Assembly: GCA_964469165.1 (NCBI GenBank)
Contig: CAYXXZ010000146.1
Span: 1 to 5,618, forward strand
Direction: 5' to 3'
Source: CAYXXZ01 sp964469165
Lineage (GTDB): Bacteria > Pseudomonadota > Gammaproteobacteria > Pseudomonadales > Porticoccaceae
DNA length: 5,618 nt
Shown here piece after piece: positions 1 through 5,618 of the stretch. The notes beneath the pieces are model-generated. The model made no database searches. It was not told the origin of the DNA and saw nothing but the letters and a program-made list of their open reading frames with translations. Made by a program: the position numbers and the translations under genes. Position 1 is the stretch's first letter, and every line of letters starts with the position of its first letter.

Positions 1-53
1 CCACCGACACGGGGATTTTCAATCCCCTGCTCTACCGACTGAGCTACCTGGGC
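1..53 (-). tRNA. tRNA-Phe (anticodon GAA), 3' part cut by window edge
   Basis: The minus strand gives the first 53 bases of a canonical phenylalanine tRNA. The 5' acceptor strand is at 53-47 (GCCCAGG), followed by T8-A9. The D stem is GCTC/GAGC (44-41 and 32-29) around an AGTCGGTA loop. The anticodon stem is GGGGA/TCCCC (27-23 and 15-11) around the loop TTGAAAA, so the anticodon GAA is complementary to 18-20. The variable region is GTGTC (10-6) and the first T-stem strand is GGTGG (5-1). The T loop, the 3' T-stem and acceptor strands and the CCA end lie outside the window. The gene lies downstream of yggX on the same strand, an arrangement I recall from Pseudomonas, and it has its own promoter. 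Confidence 0.95.
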
Positions 54-58
54 GTTGT

Positions 59-81
59 GAAGAGCGGACTCTTCGGAAGAG
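59..81 (-). other. two mutually exclusive hairpins in the tRNA-Phe leader
   Basis: Three alternating complementary blocks lie between the predicted transcription start and the tRNA. 59-64 (gaagag) pairs perfectly with 69-74 (ctcttc) around a four-base loop. The segment 69-81 (ctcttcggaagag) can instead fold on itself with a five-base-pair stem (69-73 with 77-81). The shared block 69-74 cannot do both. The proximal hairpin ends five bases before the tRNA 5' end, where RNase P would cut. No U-tract follows, so this is not an intrinsic terminator. Function is unknown; a role in tRNA leader processing is only an inference. Confidence 0.45.
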
Positions 82-87
82 GCGCGT

Positions 88-116
88 ATTAAACCTTTTC
101 GCTTCACTGCCGTCAA
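88..116 (-). promoter_or_regulatory. sigma70-type promoter of tRNA-Phe
   Basis: On the minus strand the -35 box is TTGACG (116-111). A 17-base spacer (110-94) follows, then the -10 box TTTAAT (93-88). Both boxes are close to consensus and the spacing is ideal. The bases just after the -10 are GC-rich (ACGCGCC), which is typical of the discriminator of stable-RNA promoters under stringent control. The expected transcription start is near 80-82, giving a leader of roughly 28 bases before the tRNA 5' end at 53. The start site is inferred, not seen. Confidence 0.75.
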
Positions 117-130
117 GCCTGCCCGAGGAT

Positions 131-403
131 TTATTCTTCCGGCGGCACGTATCCTTCGGCTTGGTCGTAATCCTCGTCGGCGAGAAATTTTTCTCGTTGT
201 TCCGCCAGATATTTCCGCGCCTGCATGTCCATCATGTTGAGGCGCTTCTCGTTGATCAGCATGGTTTGATGGTCCAGCCAGGCATCCCATGCCTGTTGCG
301 AGATATTGTTGAAAATTTCATCACCCTTGGGGCCAGGGAAGGGTGGCTGACTGAGGCCGGGCAGTTCTGCCTTGAGTTTGCGACAGTAAACGGTACGGGT
401 CAT
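131..403 (-). CDS. yggX: Fe(II)-trafficking / oxidative damage protection protein YggX
   Basis: This 90-residue cytosolic protein has the full usual length of the YggX family (about 90 residues). Recognisable family features are the N-terminal MTRTVYC with the conserved Cys7, the central QTMLINEKRLNMMD motif (residues 46-59), and the acidic C-terminal end containing EGYVPPEE. Known role of the family: it limits oxidative damage to iron-sulfur clusters and has been proposed to handle labile Fe(II). The ATG at 403 is preceded on the minus strand by GGTGA (412-408), a usable ribosome-binding site with a short four-base spacer. It follows mutY by 70 bases on the same strand, the classic mutY-yggX pair, and ends in TAA. 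It may also have its own promoter in that gap. Nothing in the gene looks broken. Confidence 0.96.
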   Translation of the reverse strand: MTRTVYCRKLKAELPGLSQPPFPGPKGDEIFNNISQQAWDAWLDHQTMLINEKRLNMMDMQARKYLAEQREKFLADEDYDQAEGYVPPEE

Positions 404-433
404 CGTTTCACCGGGACTTGAAAGTGTCGCGCT

Positions 434-462
434 AGGATAAGAGCAGGGGCTGGGCTCTGCAA
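434..462 (-). promoter_or_regulatory. candidate promoter for yggX in the mutY-yggX gap
   Basis: On the minus strand TTGCAG (462-457) and TATCCT (439-434) are separated by exactly 17 bases, and lie 31 bases upstream of the yggX ATG. The -10 matches four of six consensus bases but the -35 only three. The spacer contains a short inverted repeat, agagc (440-444) and gctct (454-458), with a nine-base loop, which could be an operator or chance. In E. coli yggX is known to respond to the SoxRS oxidative-stress system; I see no clear SoxS box here. Weakly supported. Confidence 0.3.
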
Positions 463-473
463 GTTTCTCACAC

Positions 474-1559
474 TCAGCCGGCCAGTTCCTCGAGAAGCTT
501 TTTCACAGGCGCGGGCGTGCCATAGCCGCTGAGATTCGAAGCGTCGAGCCAGTGGTATGGCTGCGTTTGTGCAACGCGGGACAAAGGGCTTGCGTGCACC
601 ATCACCGGCGTGTAGTCCAGATGGAAGTGGCTGAAGGTGTGGCGGCGGGTTGCCAGTGGAGTGGCACTGTGTAGCTGAAAGCCCAGAGCCTGGCAGCGCT
701 GTGCGATCTGCTCATCCGTGTCTGTTTCAGGAAAGGTCCACAGTCCTCCCCACAGACCGGCGGGCGGGCGATTTTCCAGCAGGTACTGGCCTTGCTGATT
801 TTGCATCAGCAGCCACAGGCTCTCGCGCACCGGCAGCTTTTTCTGGTTTTTCTTGCCGGGAAATTGCCCCTGGCTGCCGTTGGCGCGGGCAACACAGTCG
901 TCTCCCACAGGGCAGAGAATGCAGGCGGGCTTCGAGCGGGTGCAGAGTGTCGCGCCCAGATCCATGATCGCCTGGGTGTAGGCGCCGTGCCTGCGCTTGG
1001 GCGTGAACGCTTCGGAGGTGTGCCAGAGGGTATTCTGTACGGCACTCTCGCCTGGCCAGCCAGGGACGGCGCGATGGCGCGCCAGTACCCGTTTGACGTT
1101 GCCGTCGAGAATCGCCGCCCGCTTTCCGAACGCAATGCTGACAATGGCGCCGGCGGTCGAGCGCCCGATCCCCGGCAACTGGCACAGTTCTTCCACGGTG
1201 GCGGGAAATTGGCCATTCTGCTCATTCACCACCTGCTGTGCAGCACGGTGCAGGTTGCGGGCGCGGGCGTAGTAGCCGAGCCCGGTCCACAGATGAAGCA
1301 CGTCGTCCAAGGGCGCTGCTGCCAGCGTCTGTACATTGGGGTAGGTCTTAGTGAAGCGCTCGAAATAGGGGATGACCGTGCTCACCTGGGTTTGCTGGAG
1401 CATTATTTCAGAGAGCCACACGCGGTAGGGCGTGATGTCTTGCTGCCAAGGCAGATCCTTGCGGCCATGCCTGTCGAACCAGTGGAGAAGGCGGCGCGCA
1501 AAGGTCTCTGCCGCTGTCTGAAGGTCTGCGTCAGCTGCTGGGGTGTGGATGTCGGGCAT
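474..1559 (-). CDS. mutY: adenine DNA glycosylase MutY (A/8-oxoG repair)
   Basis: This 361-residue protein is close to the usual MutY length (E. coli 350). MutY removes adenine mispaired with 8-oxoguanine in base-excision repair. The N-terminal HhH-GPD catalytic domain contains VWLSEIMLQQTQV (47-59) with catalytic Glu51, GLGYYARARNL (93-103), the helix-hairpin-helix LPGIGRSTAGAI (128-139), and the catalytic Asp152 in ILDGNVKRV. A [4Fe-4S] cluster site follows as Cys206-X6-Cys213-X2-Cys216-X5-Cys222. These residues all sit 14 positions later than their E. coli counterparts, which supports both alignment and start. The C-terminal NUDIX-like domain (about 244-361) has RPPAGLWGGLWTFPE (264-278) and the HTFSHFHL segment (307-314), equivalent to the 8-oxoG-sensing FSH loop. 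The start lies 30 bases after asmA. No Shine-Dalgarno is evident and no other in-frame start exists in the gap, so translation may depend on asmA. Confidence 0.97.
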   Translation of the reverse strand: MPDIHTPAADADLQTAAETFARRLLHWFDRHGRKDLPWQQDITPYRVWLSEIMLQQTQVSTVIPYFERFTKTYPNVQTLAAAPLDDVLHLWTGLGYYARARNLHRAAQQVVNEQNGQFPATVEELCQLPGIGRSTAGAIVSIAFGKRAAILDGNVKRVLARHRAVPGWPGESAVQNTLWHTSEAFTPKRRHGAYTQAIMDLGATLCTRSKPACILCPVGDDCVARANGSQGQFPGKKNQKKLPVRESLWLLMQNQQGQYLLENRPPAGLWGGLWTFPETDTDEQIAQRCQALGFQLHSATPLATRRHTFSHFHLDYTPVMVHASPLSRVAQTQPYHWLDASNLSGYGTPAPVKKLLEELAG

Positions 1560-1589
1560 GGTGGATATACGATAATGGCCGGTGGCACA

Positions 1590-3662
1590 TTATCGTTTGA
1601 AAAGTCCGCGCAACAAACCTTCCACCCCTTCGCCGTTGTCGCCTTCTCCTGCTTTTTCCAGAAGTCTATCCATGACCTCGTTCTTGAGCAGTTGTTTCAC
1701 TGCGTCGGGGTCTGGCTTGCAGCTGCCCGCGCCGGCATCGGCGAAACTGTCCTTGCACAGCAGGGGGATGTCGCGGTCGCGCACGCGCTTGCTTTTCACC
1801 TCGCAGCCATCGGCACTGGTGCGGTCGCCTTGAAGGCGGGCGATGACACGGATGTCGAAGTGTTCCTCGTCGAGGTCGATGGTGCCGTCGCCGCGGATAT
1901 TGAGATTGCCGACACCGGTGGTGTAGTCGGAGAGTTTCACGGCGAGGCCACGCAGATCGAAGCTGCTTTTCACGGTGTTCAACTGCGTGCCGGCAGGCCA
2001 GGGTTGCTGGCGCGCCGGTGTTTTTTCCACCAGCGCGGCCAGTTCGCAGTAGCTGCGTTCAAGGTTGATGGTGGACAGACGCGGCTCGTCGAGCTGCAGG
2101 GTGCCGCTGGCGTTCAGGTTGTCGAGCAGAGCCTGGCGCGAGACGCCCTGGCTGGTACCTTCGATATTCATCGTCAGCTTGCCACTGAGATCGGCATCTT
2201 CTGAAAACTGCTGTTGCAGGGCGCGGATATCGATATCCGCAAGCTGGTTGTTGAAGCTGATCTGTGGAACATCGGTTGAAAGGTCGGCGCTGAGCTCCGC
2301 GTTCACCAAACCGCCAAAAATACCGAGACGCAGGTCGTGAACATGGATCTTCTTGCCATTGGCGTCGACGGTGAATTCGGGATTGTTGATGGTTACGCCC
2401 GCGACCACCAGGCTTTCCAGGGCGAGATGCAGCGTACCCTTGCCGCCGTCGAGCAGCGCGATGGGCGCAGCGAGTGGTGCGAACAGGGCGTCCGTGCCCG
2501 ACGTGGTGTCGCCCGGTGCCGTGTTGGGCTCCGCGGCGGGAGGGCTGTAGTCGTCCAGGTTCAGATTGCTGCCGCGCAAATTGGCTTCGAGGTTGCGCGG
2601 TACGGCGAGCCTCATGCGCAGATTGCCGTGAAATTCGCTGTCATCCAGATTGATTTGCAGTGTGTCGAGGCTGACGAGTTCCGCGCTGGCGGCGAAATGG
2701 GTTTGCGCCGATAGTTTCTTCAGCACATTGGGATTGGCGGTGCGAATTTCGTCGTCGACCAGCTTGTTCAGGGTGGCGCGCAGGTTGTTGCTTTCAATCT
2801 TGAGATTGCCTGAGGCGGCAGGTTGGGTGTCCAGGTGGTTGATTGTCGCCTCACCGCGCAGGTTGAGTGTGCCGAGGCTGCCTTCGAGCTGTTCGAGGTT
2901 AAGCGTCTGGCTGGCGAGATCCAGGCGAGCCTTGGCGTTGATCGTCAGGGTTTCCTCCACGTAGTCGGAAACGCTCAGTTGCGAGGATTCCACCGTGACG
3001 AGCTGTTTTTCCTGATCGAAAGCGGCGCGTGCGGTTGCCTTCACAGTGATGGGCTTGGGGTTTTCCGTGGTCGAGTGGCGAAAGCTGATTTCCACCGGGA
3101 AAGAGCGGCCGCGACTGTTGATATCGCCGCTGGCGATGTTGACGTCTTCGAACACCGAGTCGCCATCATCTCCACTCAAGCGCAGCCTGCTGTCGGTGAT
3201 CGCGATGCGCTCGATGGCGAGCGCGAGGCCATCGTTGTCTTCACGTACGGGACTTTCTTTGGCTTGAGGATCGACGGGCGCGGCCAGGGCACCGCCGGCT
3301 TGCGCCAGCCCTGTGAAGTGAAAGTTGCCGCCGTCGATTTCCAGGGCATTGACGGCGATTTTCTGGCGCAGCAGCGGCCACCACTCCAGCACCAGGGCGG
3401 CGGAAGAAAACGAGGATTCCGGCAGCCCCATGGATTCGCTGGCGAAGCGTGTTTCACCCATGCGTATCGCAATGCGCGGAAACAGCTTCCAGTCCAGTTC
3501 ACCGGAAATATCGAGTTCGATACCCTGGTGCCGCGCGGCTTCCTGCAGTTGCGGCTTGTAGGCATTGGGGTCAAGGCCGAACAGCACGTACGAAAGAAGC
3601 GCAGCAACGCCGATAACGATGGCGATGACAACGGCCACGGCAAGTTTGACGGTCTTGTTCAT
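1590..3662 (-). CDS. asmA: AsmA-family envelope protein
   Basis: This 690-residue protein has a single N-terminal membrane anchor (residues about 6-30, MNKTVKLAVAVV...) followed by a large, beta-rich periplasmic region. The segment after the anchor (LDPNAYKPQLQEAA, 30-43, then DISGELDWKLFPRIAIRMG, 51-69) is typical of AsmA. The C-terminal part (about 485-625) fits the AsmA_2-type domain. Around residues 373-400 is a Pro/Ala/Thr/Gly-rich linker, and four cysteines (539, 620, 636, 648) lie near the C-terminus. AsmA-like proteins belong to a group with repeating beta-groove folds linked to outer-membrane assembly and phospholipid transport; the exact role of this one is inferred. It precedes mutY by 30 bases and probably shares its transcript. 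The start is an ATG followed by an unambiguous signal-anchor. Its ribosome-binding site is present only beyond the N-gap, in the second copy of the start region. Confidence 0.92.
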   Translation of the reverse strand: MNKTVKLAVAVVIAIVIGVAALLSYVLFGLDPNAYKPQLQEAARHQGIELDISGELDWKLFPRIAIRMGETRFASESMGLPESSFSSAALVLEWWPLLRQKIAVNALEIDGGNFHFTGLAQAGGALAAPVDPQAKESPVREDNDGLALAIERIAITDSRLRLSGDDGDSVFEDVNIASGDINSRGRSFPVEISFRHSTTENPKPITVKATARAAFDQEKQLVTVESSQLSVSDYVEETLTINAKARLDLASQTLNLEQLEGSLGTLNLRGEATINHLDTQPAASGNLKIESNNLRATLNKLVDDEIRTANPNVLKKLSAQTHFAASAELVSLDTLQINLDDSEFHGNLRMRLAVPRNLEANLRGSNLNLDDYSPPAAEPNTAPGDTTSGTDALFAPLAAPIALLDGGKGTLHLALESLVVAGVTINNPEFTVDANGKKIHVHDLRLGIFGGLVNAELSADLSTDVPQISFNNQLADIDIRALQQQFSEDADLSGKLTMNIEGTSQGVSRQALLDNLNASGTLQLDEPRLSTINLERSYCELAALVEKTPARQQPWPAGTQLNTVKSSFDLRGLAVKLSDYTTGVGNLNIRGDGTIDLDEEHFDIRVIARLQGDRTSADGCEVKSKRVRDRDIPLLCKDSFADAGAGSCKPDPDAVKQLLKNEVMDRLLEKAGEGDNGEGVEGLLRGLFKR

Positions 3663-3669
3663 CCGGACT
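3615..3669. repeat. 55-base contig-end overlap, copy 1
   Basis: These 55 bases are identical, in the same orientation, to 3770-3824 on the other side of the N run. They contain the asmA start codon (3660-3662) and the first codons of asmA. Copy 1 ends abruptly at the Ns, before the ribosome-binding site. A repeat that abuts both edges of a gap, with a length equal to a common assembly k-mer, is best read as the same genomic sequence present at both contig ends. Confidence 0.93.
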
Positions 3670-3769
3670 NNNNNNNNNNNNNNNNNNNNNNNNNNNNNNN
3701 NNNNNNNNNNNNNNNNNNNNNNNNNNNNNNNNNNNNNNNNNNNNNNNNNNNNNNNNNNNNNNNNNNNNN
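3670..3769. other. assembly gap of exactly 100 N
   Basis: The run is exactly 100 N, a common placeholder for a gap of unknown size. Because the flanking 55 bases are the same on both sides, the two contigs most likely overlap and no sequence is missing. Deleting 155 bases (the Ns plus one copy) would restore one continuous asmA upstream region. The alternative, a real gap with a short true duplication, is less likely. Confidence 0.97.
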
Positions 3770-3824
3770 AACGATGGCGATGACAACGGCCACGGCAAGT
3801 TTGACGGTCTTGTTCATCCGGACT
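3770..3824. repeat. 55-base contig-end overlap, copy 2, with a duplicate asmA start
   Basis: This is an exact copy of 3615-3669. On the minus strand it again encodes the asmA start (ATG at 3817-3815) and the next codons before running into the Ns. It should not be annotated as a second gene. Unlike copy 1, it continues into the natural upstream region with the ribosome-binding site, so this is the side that shows the true 5' context of asmA. Confidence 0.93.
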
Positions 3825-3829
3825 TCCTT
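3823..3829 (-). promoter_or_regulatory. ribosome-binding site of asmA
   Basis: The minus strand reads AAGGAAG (3829-3823) upstream of the ATG at 3817, so AAGGA has a seven-base spacer. This is a good Shine-Dalgarno and confirms the chosen asmA start. It is only visible on the far side of the N run, because copy 1 of the overlap stops one base into it. Confidence 0.75.
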
Positions 3830-3839
3830 GGGTTGTTGC

Positions 3840-3893
3840 CAGGAGAGACTACTCCCTGAAGGTATAAATATCCACCACGGGGCGGTTGGTCAT
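3840..3893 (-). promoter_or_regulatory. weak candidate promoter and 5' hairpin upstream of asmA
   Basis: On the minus strand ATGACC (3893-3888) is a four-of-six match to the -35 consensus. It is followed after 17 bases by the AT-rich TATTTA (3870-3865), a poor -10 match; other registers (GATATT, TATACC) are possible. The expected transcript would start near 3857. From there 3858-3840 can form a seven-base-pair hairpin with a TAGT loop and one bulged base, ahead of the ribosome-binding site. No T-run follows the hairpin, so it is not a standard terminator for the receptor gene. Either an asmA promoter lies here or asmA is read through from the receptor gene; the sequence does not decide. Confidence 0.25.
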
Positions 3894-3897
3894 ATCC

Positions 3898-5618
<1,721 letters not shown>

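Noticed and set aside
792..2204. 470-codon open frame on the plus strand opposite mutY and asmA
   Set aside because: It overlaps two certain genes antisense. Its translation has no recognisable domain, and long empty frames are common in GC-rich DNA.
3615..3824. True tandem duplication of the asmA start, or a mobile-element target duplication
   Set aside because: The two copies are identical, abut a 100-N placeholder on both sides and have a typical k-mer length. An assembly overlap explains this better.
3840..3858. Intrinsic terminator after the receptor gene
   Set aside because: A seven-base-pair hairpin is possible, but it contains a bulge and no T-run follows it on the minus strand.

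Overview
The window reads as a chromosomal segment from a GC-rich gammaproteobacterium. The gene order asmA-mutY-yggX-tRNA-Phe matches what I recall from Pseudomonas, and the proteins look like those of Pseudomonas or marine Cellvibrionales-type relatives. The species cannot be fixed from the sequence alone. Every gene I support lies on the minus strand, so the biological reading order runs from high to low coordinates. There is no gene-free stretch longer than 300 bases.

Layout in transcription order: (1) 5618-3898, a TonB-dependent outer-membrane receptor cut at its 5' end by the window edge. It carries a striking His/Asp-rich loop and resembles ZnuD-type zinc receptors. (2) A short intergenic region (about 80 bases) with the asmA ribosome-binding site and a weak promoter candidate. 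(3) A run of exactly 100 Ns (3670-3769) flanked by two identical 55-base copies of the asmA start region. This looks like an unmerged overlap between contigs, not a real gap or duplication. (4) 3662-1590, an AsmA-family protein. (5) 1559-474, the adenine glycosylase MutY. (6) 403-131, the Fe(II)-trafficking / oxidative-protection protein YggX. (7) A well-formed sigma70-type promoter and a tRNA-Phe (anticodon GAA), cut at the other window edge after 53 bases.

How the genes fit together: mutY and yggX are a conserved pair. MutY is a [4Fe-4S] enzyme that removes A mispaired with 8-oxoguanine, and YggX protects iron-sulfur proteins from oxidative damage. asmA lies immediately upstream on the same strand and concerns the cell envelope. 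The TonB-dependent receptor probably handles metal and may be a separate transcription unit. I found no undescribed system here. The items most worth a second look are the expandable (His-Asp)n hexamer repeat in the receptor, the assembly artefact over the asmA start, and the competing hairpins in the tRNA-Phe leader.
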